The notes under the pieces: generated by a model
The model's input: only the letters and a program-made list of their open reading frames with translations
What the model was told of the DNA's origin: nothing
Database searches by the model: none
DNA from: Planosporangium spinosum
Lineage (GTDB): Bacteria; Actinomycetota; Actinomycetes; Mycobacteriales; Micromonosporaceae
Assembly (NCBI RefSeq): GCF_049999945.1
Contig: NZ_JBLYUB010000023.1
Coordinates: 45,786-109,785 of the forward strand
Direction of reading: 5' to 3'
DNA: 64,000 nt
Made by a program: the position numbers and the translations under genes
Shown here: positions 1 to 8,218 of the stretch, piece by piece
Position numbering within the stretch: the first letter of the stretch is position 1
Layout: each line of letters starts with the position of its first letter

Positions 1-90
1 GACGGGCCAGCCGGTACCCACGGCCCCGCCGGTGCGCAGGGATCCGCCGCCGGTGGCTTCCGCGGTAAGGACGACCTGGAGGTGACATGA
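1..90 (+). CDS. C-terminal end of an upstream gene (possibly tRNA (adenine-58-N1)-methyltransferase TrmI)
   Basis: Frame 1 is open from the first base to a TGA at 88-90 that overlaps the ATG of the next gene (ATGA), which suggests translational coupling. The visible tail is Gly/Ala-rich and ends in FRGKDDLEVT. In actinobacteria a trmI gene often lies upstream of the proteasome ATPase gene, so a TrmI tail is a reasonable guess, but no catalytic part is visible here and the identity is inference from neighbourhood only. Confidence 0.4.
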   Translation, partial: DGPAGTHGPAGAQGSAAGGFRGKDDLEVT

Positions 91-668
91 CCCGGCCCAG
101 CTTCGGCAGCGAGATCCCCGCGGTCTTCCCGGACTGGTCGCCTTACCAGGACCTGGACTCGGCGGCCCGCGCCTACCTGCGCGACCCCGAGATCGCCCTG
201 GACTCGCTGGCGGGTGTGCTGCGGGGCTCCAGCGTGCTGGGTTTCACCCTGGAGCGGTTCGTCAACGAGGTCAACGGCGTGTGGCAGGAGGTCGTCGTCT
301 GCGACGGCACCCGGCTGGTGCTCTGGCACGGTGAGGACGTGCCGCCCGGTGACGGCCCGCCCGGCTCGATGACCTCCTCGGTACGGGTGGTCGCGCTGTC
401 GGCGGTCACCGAGGTGGGCTGCCGGCGGCGCCTCACCCGGACCCCGACCGGGGCGGTGCGGGTCGACAGCATCGATGTGTACCTGCTGCTCACGTCGCTG
501 GACGAGGGCGGGGGTGCGTTGTCGGGCGAGGAGTCGACCCCCGGCGCGCCGCGCCACGACGCGCTGCGGTTCGGCAAGACCCTCGACGACGGCGGCGCGG
601 GGCAGATCGGCCGGTTGGAGGAGTTCGCTCGACTGGTCGCGTCGCTGGTCGGCCGCCCGATGATCTGA
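87..668 (+). CDS. DUF5998-like conserved actinobacterial protein
   Basis: This 193-residue protein has no signal peptide or membrane segment. It resembles the actinobacterial DUF5998 family as I remember it: an alpha/beta protein in which a strand-rich core (around residues 50-150, with EVVVCDGTRLVLWHGED and DSIDVYLLLTSLDE) reads like a domain that handles a small ligand. No catalytic motif is recognisable. Its ATG overlaps the stop of the upstream gene by 4 nt, so the two are co-transcribed. The family assignment is from memory of sequence style and is moderate; the function is unknown. Confidence 0.6.
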   Translation: MTRPSFGSEIPAVFPDWSPYQDLDSAARAYLRDPEIALDSLAGVLRGSSVLGFTLERFVNEVNGVWQEVVVCDGTRLVLWHGEDVPPGDGPPGSMTSSVRVVALSAVTEVGCRRRLTRTPTGAVRVDSIDVYLLLTSLDEGGGALSGEESTPGAPRHDALRFGKTLDDGGAGQIGRLEEFARLVASLVGRPMI

Positions 669-810
669 GTTCACCGGTGCGTCGGGGTGACCGGATTACG
701 CGGGTCTCTGCGCGCGGTTGCCGGTGTTCTCCCCCCGGCCGCCGGTCCGGCGGCTGCTCCTGGCTGCCGTCGACAGGTGTTCCCGGCCCCGCACGGGGGC
801 CGGGGCGCGG

Positions 811-1101
811 TCAGTCCTCGGCGTTCGGTCCGGCCACCGGGGCGTCGTCGGAGGTCCGGTGCACGTGGATGCACTCGCCCGGGCACTCCTTGGCCGCGTC
901 GATGACCTCGAGGCGCAGGTGGGCCGGCACATCGACGCGGCTGCCCTCGGCGACCTGCAACTCGCCCGAGTCGTCCTTGACGTACGCCAGGCCGTCGACG
1001 TCGAACTCGAAGACCTCCGGGGCGTACTGGACACACAGTCCGTCGCCGGTGCACAGCTTCTGGTCCACCCAGACCTGCAGCTCATCGGTATCGACAGTCA
1101 T
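811..1101 (-). CDS. Ferredoxin, 3Fe-4S type
   Basis: A 96-residue cytoplasmic electron carrier. Using the start at 1101, the cluster motif is Cys-x2-Asp-x2-Cys near the N-terminus (KLCTGDGLC) and Cys-Pro near the C-terminus (KECPGEC). Asp replaces the second Cys of a 4Fe-4S motif, which is typical of 3Fe-4S ferredoxins that feed P450s. The ATG at 1101 has a GGGAGGG ribosome site (1107-1113) five bases upstream and is preferred over the longer frame starting at 1119. A possible -10 (TAGCGT, minus strand) lies further upstream. A ferredoxin gene divergent from the proteasome ATPase gene is common in actinobacteria; a functional link is unproven. Confidence 0.9.
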   Translation of the reverse strand: MTVDTDELQVWVDQKLCTGDGLCVQYAPEVFEFDVDGLAYVKDDSGELQVAEGSRVDVPAHLRLEVIDAAKECPGECIHVHRTSDDAPVAGPNAED

Positions 1102-1274
1102 AATGTCCCTCCCAGGCATGCCTCCGTGCCGACGCTACCCGATGAGACATCGAGGGCGCGCAGCGCCTCGACCGGATTGGTAACACATCACGCCGTGGCG
1201 TTTGGTACGGGGCTGATTGGGCGATCAGCAGTTAGTGTTAGAGCACGACGTTCAAAGCCCCGGGGAGGTGGGAC

Positions 1275-3041
1275 GTGGCACGCAGCGACGACGCGGAGAC
1301 GCGCGCCGCACGGTGGGAGAAGGATGCCCACGATCTCTCCAACCAGGTCGCGTTCCTGCAGGAAGAGATCGCCCTGCTGCGGCGCAAACTGACCGAGAGT
1401 CCGCGACACGTCCGCCAGCTTGAAGAGCGGCTGGCGGCGGCTCAGGCTCAGATTGCCCGGATCACGGAGAACAACGAGCGCCTGGTCGCCACGCTCAAGG
1501 AAGCGCGCGCGCAGATCATTACGCTCAAGGAGGAGGTCGACCGCCTGGCGCAGCCGCCGAGCGGGTACGGCGTCTTCCTCACCAAGCATGACGACGGCAC
1601 TCTGGACGTCTTCACCGGCGGTCGGAAGCTGCGCGTCGCGGTGTCCCCGACGATCAACGTCGAGGAGTTGCGGCGTGGCCAGGAGGTCTTGCTCAACGAC
1701 GCGCTCAACGTCGTCGACGCGTTCGGCTTCGAGCGCAGCGGCGACGTCGTCATGCTCAAGGAGGTCCTCGACGGGGGCGACCGTGCCCTGGTGATCTCCC
1801 ATGCCGACGAGGAGCGCATCGTGCTCCTGGCCGACACGCTGCTCGACACGCCGCTGCGGGCCGGAGACTCGCTCATGATCGAGCCTCGGTCGGGGTACGC
1901 GTACGAGCGGATCCCCAAGAGCGAGGTCGAGGAACTGGTCTTGGAGGAGGTCCCCGACGTCGACTACTCCGACATCGGGGGGTTGTCCCGTCAGATCGAG
2001 CAGATCCGCGACGCGGTGGAGCTGCCGTTCCTGCACGCCGACCTGTTCCGGGAGCACCAGCTGCGCCCGCCGAAGGGCGTCCTGCTCTACGGCCCGCCCG
2101 GCTGTGGCAAGACGCTCATCGCCAAGGCGGTGGCGAATTCCCTGGCCAAGCAGATCGCCGAGAAGCGTGGTGAGGAGAAGCGAGCCAGCTACTTCCTCAA
2201 CATCAAGGGCCCTGAGCTGCTCAACAAGTACGTCGGTGAGACCGAGCGGCACATCCGGCTGATCTTCCAGCGGGCTCGGGAGAAGGCCGGCGAGGGTACC
2301 CCGGTCATCGTGTTCTTCGACGAGATGGACTCGGTGTTCCGCACCCGTGGCTCCGGTGTCTCCTCGGACGTGGAGAACACTATCGTTCCGCAGTTGCTCA
2401 GCGAGATCGACGGTGTCGAGGGCCTGGAGAACGTCATCGTCATCGGCGCCTCCAACCGGGAGGACATGATCGACCCGGCGATCCTGCGGCCGGGCCGGCT
2501 CGACGTCAAGATCAAGATCGAGCGTCCGGACGCCGAGGCGGCCAAGGACATCTTCAGTAAGTACATCCTGTCCGGCCTGCCGTTGCACGCTGACGACCTG
2601 GCCGAGCACGGCCGGTCGCACGAGGCGACGGTGGCGGCCATGATCGACGCGACCGTGATGCGGATGTACGCCGAGACCGAGGAGAACCGCTTCCTGGAGG
2701 TCACCTACGCCAACGGTGACAAGGAGGTTCTGTACTTCAAGGACTTCAACTCCGGCGCGATGATCCAGAACATCGTCGACCGCGGCAAGAAGATGGCCAT
2801 CAAGGACTTCCTGTCCACCGGCCAGAAGGGGCTGCGCCTGCAGCATCTCCTCGACGCCTGCGTCGATGAGTTCCGCGAGAACGAGGATCTGCCCAACACG
2901 ACCAACCCGGACGACTGGGCCCGGATCTCCGGCAAGAAGGGCGAGCGGATCGTGTACATCCGCACGCTCGTCTCCGGCGGCAAGGGCGCCGAGTCGGGTC
3001 GGTCGATAGAGACCGCTACCAACACCGGTCAGTACCTGTAG
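1275..3041 (+). CDS. mpa: Proteasome-associated AAA ATPase Mpa/ARC
   Basis: A 588-residue ring ATPase that unfolds pupylated proteins and feeds them to the 20S proteasome. An N-terminal coiled coil (about residues 10-95) captures Pup, two OB-fold domains follow (about 96-235), and the AAA module carries Walker A GPPGCGKT (273-280) and Walker B VIVFFDEMDS (344-353). The protein ends in QYL, the conserved C-terminal tail with a penultimate Tyr that docks into the proteasome alpha ring. The GTG start at 1275 is preceded by GGGGAGGTGGG (1262-1272). Length and all motifs match the family. Confidence 0.98.
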   Translation: MARSDDAETRAARWEKDAHDLSNQVAFLQEEIALLRRKLTESPRHVRQLEERLAAAQAQIARITENNERLVATLKEARAQIITLKEEVDRLAQPPSGYGVFLTKHDDGTLDVFTGGRKLRVAVSPTINVEELRRGQEVLLNDALNVVDAFGFERSGDVVMLKEVLDGGDRALVISHADEERIVLLADTLLDTPLRAGDSLMIEPRSGYAYERIPKSEVEELVLEEVPDVDYSDIGGLSRQIEQIRDAVELPFLHADLFREHQLRPPKGVLLYGPPGCGKTLIAKAVANSLAKQIAEKRGEEKRASYFLNIKGPELLNKYVGETERHIRLIFQRAREKAGEGTPVIVFFDEMDSVFRTRGSGVSSDVENTIVPQLLSEIDGVEGLENVIVIGASNREDMIDPAILRPGRLDVKIKIERPDAEAAKDIFSKYILSGLPLHADDLAEHGRSHEATVAAMIDATVMRMYAETEENRFLEVTYANGDKEVLYFKDFNSGAMIQNIVDRGKKMAIKDFLSTGQKGLRLQHLLDACVDEFRENEDLPNTTNPDDWARISGKKGERIVYIRTLVSGGKGAESGRSIETATNTGQYL

Positions 3042-3055
3042 GTCCCTGGCGTTTC

Positions 3056-3081
3056 GGGGCGTCCGCTGTCGCGGGCGCCCC
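3056..3081 (+). terminator. Hairpin downstream of mpa
   Basis: An 11-bp GC stem (one G.U pair) with a TGTC loop starts 15 nt after the mpa stop. There is no T-run, as is usual for actinobacterial terminators. Confidence 0.65.
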
Positions 3082-3404
3082 GTTGCCGTCACCGGGATCG
3101 GCAGGGTAACCGGCCGGTACCCGCGGTGACGGTGTGGCGGCACCGGTGGCGTGGGGCACGTCAGGTCACCGCTTCCCGCCGCGGCGCCGTAGGCTCGTGG
3201 GATGGGCGGGGCGACGGCCGGGCCGGGGTAGCCGGTACGGGCGAGGCGAGGGAGCGGGATGAGCGGGCGAATCGGCGGGCGCAGTGCGCAAATCGCGTGC
3301 GGCGGGCGAATGGGGCATAGCGAGCGAGTCGTGCGCAGTGGGCGGATCGGCGGCCGTGGCGCGCACGGCTCCCCACGCGCTGCCGAGTGGAGCGAGGTGG
3401 CGGC
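3082..3404. other. Intergenic region mpa-dop
   Basis: Apart from the mpa terminator just before it, I see no gene here. The 3210-3350 part is a purine-rich stretch with repeated GCGGGCGAAT/GAGCGGG words but no clean repeat unit. The dop ribosome site (GAGGTGG) is at its right end. Confidence 0.5.
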
Positions 3405-4925
3405 ATGAGCGTCCGACGGGTGATGGGCACCGAGGTCGAATACGGCGTGTCCGTGCCGGGGCAACCCGGCGCCAACCCGATGGTGACGTCGTCGCAGGTC
3501 GTCAACGCGTACGGCGCGCGGCCCGAACTGACCAGGGGCGGGCGCGCCCGGTGGGACTACGAGGAGGAGTCGCCGCTTCGGGACGCCCGCGGCTTCAGCT
3601 ACTCCGGCGCCCTCTACGACCCGGCCGAGGCCCTTGCCGACGAGGACCTCGGCCTGGCCAACGTGATACTGACCAACGGTGCCCGGCTGTACGTCGACCA
3701 TGCCCACCCGGAGTACTCCACGCCCGAGGTGACCAACCCGCGTGACGTGGTGCTGTGGGACAAGGCGGGGGAGCGGGTGATGGCCGAGGCCGCCCGCCGG
3801 GCGGCGACCATCCCGGGCACCCACCCGATCCACCTTTACAAGAACAACACCGACAACAAGGGCGCCAGTTACGGCGCCCACGAGAACTACCTGATGCGCC
3901 GGTCGACGCCGTTCGCCGACATCGTGGTCCACCTGACGCCGTTCTTCGTCACCCGCCAGATCGTGTGCGGCGCCGGCCGGGTCGGCATCGGCCAGGACGG
4001 GTCCACGCCCGGGTTTCAGATCTCGCAGCGCGCCGACTTCTTCGAGGTCGAGGTGGGGCTGGAGACCACGCTCAAGCGGCCGATCATCAACACCCGCGAT
4101 GAGCCGCACTCCGACGCCGACAAGTACCGCCGGCTGCACGTCATCATCGGCGACGCCAACCTCTCCGAGATCTCCACGTACCTCAAGGTCGGCGCCACCT
4201 CGCTGGTGCTGGCGATGATCGAGGAGAAGGCGCTCCCCGGCGACCTGGGTATCGCCGACCCGGTCAGTGAGCTGAAGGCGGTCAGCCATGACCCGTCGCT
4301 CAAGCACCTGATCCGGATGCGCGACGGGCGCCGACTGACCGCACTGGACATCCAGTGGGCGTTCTATGAGCGGGCACGGGCGTTCGCCGAGGCACGCCGG
4401 GGCGAGGACGGCACCGAGGAGATCACGTTCGACGTGCTCGACCGGTGGGAGAGCGTCCTCGACCGGCTCGGGCGTGACCCCGGGCTGTGCGCCGACGAGC
4501 TGGACTGGGTGGCGAAGCTGCGCCTGCTGGAGGGCTACCGCGAACGGGAGTCGCTCGGGTGGGCGTCACACAAGCTGCAACTGGTCGACCTGCAGTACTC
4601 CGACGTGCGGCCGGAGAAGGGGCTCTACCACCGGCTCGTCGCCCGGGGCTCGATGAAGACCCTGTTCAGTGAGGACGAGGTACGCCGGGCGATGGTCGAG
4701 CCGCCGGAGGACACCCGGGCCTACTTCCGGGGCCGGTGCCTGGCGCAGTACGCCTCCGAGGTGGTCGCGGCGAGCTGGGACTCGGTCATCTTCGACATCG
4801 GCCGGGAGTCGCTGGTCCGGGTGCCGATGATGGAGCCCGAGCGGGGGACCAGGAAGCACGTGGGCACCCTGTTCGACCGCTGCGCCAGCGCCAAGGACCT
4901 GCTTGAGGCGATCACTTCCGGGTAA
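3405..4925 (+). CDS. dop: Depupylase/Pup deamidase Dop
   Basis: A 506-residue glutamine-synthetase-fold enzyme, paralogous to PafA, which removes Pup from substrates (and deamidates Pup in species whose Pup ends in Gln). The N-terminal MGTEVEYG holds the ATP/Mg glutamates, and GARLYVDHAHPEYST contains the catalytic Asp (D98). The insert around residues 38-62 (ELTRGGRARWDYEEESPLRD) is the Dop loop that PafA lacks. ATG 3405 is chosen over the in-frame GTG at 3387 because GAGGTGG lies just upstream of it. It precedes pup by 77 nt. Confidence 0.96.
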   Translation: MSVRRVMGTEVEYGVSVPGQPGANPMVTSSQVVNAYGARPELTRGGRARWDYEEESPLRDARGFSYSGALYDPAEALADEDLGLANVILTNGARLYVDHAHPEYSTPEVTNPRDVVLWDKAGERVMAEAARRAATIPGTHPIHLYKNNTDNKGASYGAHENYLMRRSTPFADIVVHLTPFFVTRQIVCGAGRVGIGQDGSTPGFQISQRADFFEVEVGLETTLKRPIINTRDEPHSDADKYRRLHVIIGDANLSEISTYLKVGATSLVLAMIEEKALPGDLGIADPVSELKAVSHDPSLKHLIRMRDGRRLTALDIQWAFYERARAFAEARRGEDGTEEITFDVLDRWESVLDRLGRDPGLCADELDWVAKLRLLEGYRERESLGWASHKLQLVDLQYSDVRPEKGLYHRLVARGSMKTLFSEDEVRRAMVEPPEDTRAYFRGRCLAQYASEVVAASWDSVIFDIGRESLVRVPMMEPERGTRKHVGTLFDRCASAKDLLEAITSG

Positions 4926-5002
4926 CGTCGGAGGATCGCGGTACGTTGTTGGCACGCACACGAAGGCACGCACCGGCAGCGCGCTAGAGGAGGGCCCTGA
5001 GG

Positions 5003-5221
5003 ATGGCAACTCGTGAACCCGGCGGACAGTCGCAGTCCGGCCGTTCCCGCCGTGACCAGGAAATCGACGAGACGCCGGCCCCAGAGGCCAGCGCCGAGGT
5101 CGCTGAGCGGCACGAACAGTTGAGTGAGGACGTCGACGACCTGCTCGACGAGATCGACTCGGTTCTCGAAGAGAACGCAGAGGAGTTTGTCCGTGGTTAT
5201 GTGCAAAAGGGCGGGGAGTAG
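5003..5221 (+). CDS. pup: Prokaryotic ubiquitin-like protein Pup (GGE-ending)
   Basis: A 72-residue, mostly disordered protein tag that PafA attaches to lysines of target proteins. The C-terminal half (about residues 35-62, VAERHEQLSEDVDDLLDEID...) forms the helix that pairs with the Mpa coiled coil, and the C-terminus is VQKGGE. The last residue is encoded by GAG followed directly by TAG, so Pup is made with a C-terminal glutamate rather than the glutamine seen in mycobacteria. AGAGGAGGG (4986-4994) provides a strong ribosome site eight bases before the ATG. Confidence 0.97.
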   Translation: MATREPGGQSQSGRSRRDQEIDETPAPEASAEVAERHEQLSEDVDDLLDEIDSVLEENAEEFVRGYVQKGGE

Positions 5222-5243
5222 GACATAGCCGTAAAAAACGGAC

Positions 5244-5840
5244 GTGCCTCGACCGTTGGATGACAAGGACGGACTGCGTCGTTGTCGGGATTGCGGTGAG
5301 CGCAAGCCGCTGGCTGAATTCTGTAGCAACCTACGACGCCCCGACGGCAAGGGCAGCTACTGCAAGCCGTGCTTCAACGTACGGTCCAGAGCGAGTTACG
5401 CGAAGCGGATCGGTGAGAAGTTCGGCAGGTCGGTAGCGGTGGCCCGGCAAGTGCCCGAGGGCCACCGCTACTGTCCGGACCGCACGGGGAGGTCAGGCCG
5501 ATCGAGGACGTTCCGCGCAACCGATCCGCCGGCACCGGCTGCGCGTCCTCCGGTAAGCCGCGCCACCACACGCGCACCAGGGCGGCCAGGGAGCGGCCGT
5601 ACGGCAGCAGTACCCGGGAGCGCCACCTGAGACGTCGCTTACGGCCTCGGCCAGAAGGAGTTCGAGACGCACCTGGCCGAGCAGGGCGGCGTCTGCGCGA
5701 TCTGTGGCACGCCCGACCCTGAGCATGTTGACCACGATCATGTATTCGGTAACGTACGTGGCGTCCTCTGCTTCAACCGCAACGGTGGACTCGGTCAGTT
5801 CAAGGACGACATCCAGAACCTGAGCAAGGCGATCAGTTAA
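5244..5840 (+). pseudogene. Decayed recombination endonuclease VII/HNH-type gene
   Basis: Three frames must be joined to recover the protein. Frame 5244 gives MPRPLDDKDGLRRCRDCGER with a Zn ribbon (CRDC, YCKPC) as far as VPEGHRYCPD. A second frame continues (IEDVPRNRSAG, then a degraded zinc knuckle in which the expected YCKPC has become SGKPR). After about 5640 the third frame gives YGLGQKEFETHLAEQ, VCAICGTP and VDHDHVFGNVRGVLCFNRNGG, the HNH core, in which the last expected Cys has become Arg. The first frame stops at 5628-5630. A 17-bp duplication at the end brings in TAA at 5838. An intact homologue in this position is familiar to me from Micromonosporaceae. Confidence 0.8.
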
Positions 5841-5856
5841 GCAAGGCGATCAGTTA
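5823..5856 (+). repeat. 17-bp perfect tandem duplication at the 3' end of the endonuclease relic
   Basis: The unit AGCAAGGCGATCAGTTA occurs at 5823-5839 and 5840-5856 without a gap. Because 17 is not a multiple of three it creates the TAA at 5838. Removing one copy restores ...AISYLKGTTWQRV and extends the old frame to a TGA at 5951-5953, that is, into the prcB coding region. Confidence 0.9.
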
Positions 5857-5871
5857 CCTGAAAGGAACCAC

Positions 5872-6711
5872 GTGGCAGCGGGTCTCGATCCATCCGGGCG
5901 TCTACCGGTTGTCTTCACCACGCCGGCAACCTCGTCGTTCACCGAGTTCTTGAGCCTCGCCGCGCCGGACCTGCTGCCGGGCCGGCGCCCGCTGCCCGCC
6001 GGGGCGTCCGCCGACGTCTCGCCGCACGCGACCACGATCGTGGCGCTGACCTGTGCGGACGGTGTGGTCATGGCCGGCGACCGCCGGGCCACCATGGGTA
6101 ACCTCATCGCCAGCCGCGACATCGAGAAGGTCTTCGCTGCCGACGCCTACTCGCTGGTCGGCATCGCCGGCACCGCGGGGGTGGGCATCGAGCTGATGCG
6201 GCTGTTCCAGGTCGAGCTCGAGCACTACGAAAAGATCGAGGGCACGATGCTCTCGCTGCACGGCAAGGCCAACCGGCTGGCCACGATGATCCGCAACAAC
6301 CTTGGCGCGGCGCTCCAGGGCCTGGCCGTGGTGCCGCTGTTCGCGGGCTTCGACGTGGAGGCCGAGGACGCCCGCCACGCCGGCCGGATCTTCAGCTTCG
6401 ACATCGCCGGCGGCGTCTACGAGGAGAAGGGCTTCGACGCCATCGGCTCCGGGTCGCTGTTCGCCAAGTCGGCGCTGAAGAAGCGGTACCGCCCCGGAAT
6501 TGCCGTCGACGAGGCGGTCCGGCTGGCGATGGAGGCGCTCTACGACGCCGCCGACGACGACACCGCGACCGGTGGCCCCGACCTCACCCGCCGGATCTTT
6601 CCGGTGGTGATGACCGCGACCGCGGACGGCTCGCGACGGCTGACCGACGAGGAGTCCGCCGTGGTGGCCGAAGCCGTGGTCCGCGACCGTATGGAGAACC
6701 CGGGCGGCTGA
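5872..6711 (+). CDS. prcB: 20S proteasome beta subunit PrcB
   Basis: The 279-residue catalytic subunit of the proteasome core. It is made with a propeptide of about 53 residues that is removed to expose Thr54 as the N-terminal nucleophile (ATTIVALTCADGVVMAGDRR). Asp and Lys of the active site are present in AGDRRATMGN and IEKVF, and SGSLFAKSALKK and ALYDAADDDTATGGPD are family blocks. The residue before the catalytic Thr is Ala instead of the usual Gly. GTG 5872 has AAAGGA six bases upstream. The 5' end formerly overlapped the endonuclease gene. prcA follows after 55 nt. Confidence 0.97.
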   Translation: MAAGLDPSGRLPVVFTTPATSSFTEFLSLAAPDLLPGRRPLPAGASADVSPHATTIVALTCADGVVMAGDRRATMGNLIASRDIEKVFAADAYSLVGIAGTAGVGIELMRLFQVELEHYEKIEGTMLSLHGKANRLATMIRNNLGAALQGLAVVPLFAGFDVEAEDARHAGRIFSFDIAGGVYEEKGFDAIGSGSLFAKSALKKRYRPGIAVDEAVRLAMEALYDAADDDTATGGPDLTRRIFPVVMTATADGSRRLTDEESAVVAEAVVRDRMENPGG

Positions 6712-6766
6712 CGCCGCCCACCCCGCACGCAAGCCGACGATCGCCGTAAAGGAGACGCAAGCCGCC

Positions 6767-7606
6767 GTGGCCATGCAGTTCTATGCCTCGCCCGAGCAGA
6801 TCATGCGGGACCGCTCGGAGTACGCCCGCAAGGGCATCGCCCGTGGTCGCAGCGTCGTCGTGCTCACCTATGAGGGTGGGGTCCTCTTCGTCGCCGAGAA
6901 CCTGTCGACCGCCCTGCACAAGGTCAGCGAGATCTATGACCGGATCGGGTTCGCCGCCGTCGGGCGGTTCAACGAGTTCGAGAACCTGCGGGCCGCCGGC
7001 ATCCGCCACGCGGACTTCCGCGGGTACGCCTACGACCGCCGGGACGTGACGGGGCGGGCGCTGGCAAACGCGTACGCGCAGACCCTCGGCGCCATCTTCA
7101 CCGAGCAGTCCAAGCCGTTCGAGGTGGAGATCTGCGTCGCCGAGGTCGGTACCCGGCCGGAGCGGGACGAGCTCTATCGGCTGACCTACGACGGCTCGGT
7201 GTACGACGAGTCGGACACCGGCACGATCGCCATGGGTGGGCAGGCGGAGGCCATCTCCGAGGCGCTGCGCGGCAGTCACCGCCGCGACATGACGTTGCAG
7301 GAAGCGGTACGCCTGGCGGTGGACTCGCTCGGCAGCGTCGGTGGCGAGGGTGGCCAGCCGCGCAAGCTCGAAGCCGGCCAGCTCGAGGTCGCCGTGCTCG
7401 ATCGCCGGCGCACCGGGCGTGCGTTCCGGCGTCTCACCGGCGCCGCACTCGCTCCGCTGCTCGCCCCCGCTGGCGGTGCCGAGGGTGGAACGGGTGACAA
7501 GGGTGCCGAGGAGGCCGGCGAGGCGCCGTCGATCGCCGAGCCCGGTACGTCGCCTGCGGACAAGTCGCCGGGCGGGGTGGACCCGCTCGCCGAGGGCGAG
7601 GCCTGA
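6767..7606 (+). CDS. prcA: 20S proteasome alpha subunit PrcA
   Basis: This 279-residue subunit forms the outer gating rings of the core particle. MQFYASPEQIMRDRSEYARKGIARGRS is the conserved N-terminal gate and H0 helix, and the proteasome fold continues to about residue 235. The last 45 residues are a low-complexity Gly/Glu/Pro tail, which is variable in the family. It may start at GTG 6767 or ATG 6773; AAGGAG (6749-6753) fits either only loosely. It is co-transcribed with prcB. Confidence 0.96.
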   Translation: MAMQFYASPEQIMRDRSEYARKGIARGRSVVVLTYEGGVLFVAENLSTALHKVSEIYDRIGFAAVGRFNEFENLRAAGIRHADFRGYAYDRRDVTGRALANAYAQTLGAIFTEQSKPFEVEICVAEVGTRPERDELYRLTYDGSVYDESDTGTIAMGGQAEAISEALRGSHRRDMTLQEAVRLAVDSLGSVGGEGGQPRKLEAGQLEVAVLDRRRTGRAFRRLTGAALAPLLAPAGGAEGGTGDKGAEEAGEAPSIAEPGTSPADKSPGGVDPLAEGEA

Positions 7607-7628
7607 CCGGCCTGCCGGGTCCGTCGTC

Positions 7629-7735
7629 GTCAAGATCCGCGCACCGCGGAGTCAAGATCCGCGCAAGGTCGCACGTATTGCTGCTTCCCGGAGCGCTGAT
7701 ACCGCAATGTTCGCGACCTTGCGCGGATCTTGACC
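7629..7735 (+). repeat. Dispersed palindromic repeat element, copy A
   Basis: Perfect 22-bp inverted arms at 7651-7672 and 7713-7734 enclose a 40-nt loop that contains GCTGATACCGCAATGTTC. A 15-bp direct copy of the left arm start (GTCAAGATCCGCGCA) lies at 7629-7643, and three degenerate 25-bp tandem units starting CGGATCTTG follow to about 7795. The loop and right arm match copy B (17021-17118, inverted) at about 35 of 41 bases. Confidence 0.8.
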
Positions 7736-7818
7736 GCTGGGGCGGTCACGGATCTTGGCCCCTGGGGCCGTCGCGGATCTCGACCGTCCGGACGGGGTCC
7801 GCGACGGCGGACGCTGCT

Positions 7819-8214
7819 TCAGACCAGCGGTTCGGCCTCACCGGGTCGGGTCGGGGGCGGCAGCAGCCCGCGTTCACGGTTGAGTGTCTCGGCATCACGG
7901 ATGGCGACCGCGCGGGCCAGTTCGGTGACCCGCTGCTCGCTTTCCCGCAGTCGCAGATAGAAGTTGAGGACCGCGAACACGAACGCCACGATCAGCCCGT
8001 ACAGCAGCAGGTCCGCGCCGCGACCGACGCCGACGAGATGTGCCACCCAGGTGGTGGCTTCGGGATTGACCACCGCGATGGCGTTCAGCATCAGGAACAC
8101 GATGAACGCCAGCCGCTTGCCGGCCTGCATGCGGACGCCGTGCTGACCGCGGATGAACACCATGAGGAAGCCGAGGATAGCGGCCAGCAGGAACGCCTTG
8201 ATCAGGATCTGCAT
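7819..8214 (-). CDS. DUF2304 membrane protein
   Basis: A 131-residue protein with three predicted membrane helices (starting ILIKAFLLAAILGFLMVFI, then about residues 35-52 and 65-85) followed by a short cytoplasmic helix and a Pro-rich tail. DUF2304 proteins are typically encoded beside family 2 glycosyltransferases that use polyprenyl phosphate, as here. ATG 8214 lies 5 nt after the glycosyltransferase stop (8219) and has GGGAAG upstream, so it is coupled to it. Its likely job is to hold the glycosyltransferase at the membrane; this is inferred from the pairing. Confidence 0.85.
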   Translation of the reverse strand: MQILIKAFLLAAILGFLMVFIRGQHGVRMQAGKRLAFIVFLMLNAIAVVNPEATTWVAHLVGVGRGADLLLYGLIVAFVFAVLNFYLRLRESEQRVTELARAVAIRDAETLNRERGLLPPPTRPGEAEPLV

Positions 8215-8218
8215 GTCG

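Noticed and set aside
1188..4307. A 1039-codon open frame on the minus strand opposite mpa and dop
   Set aside because: It is antisense to two certain genes and its protein has no family resemblance; long antisense frames are expected in very GC-rich coding DNA.
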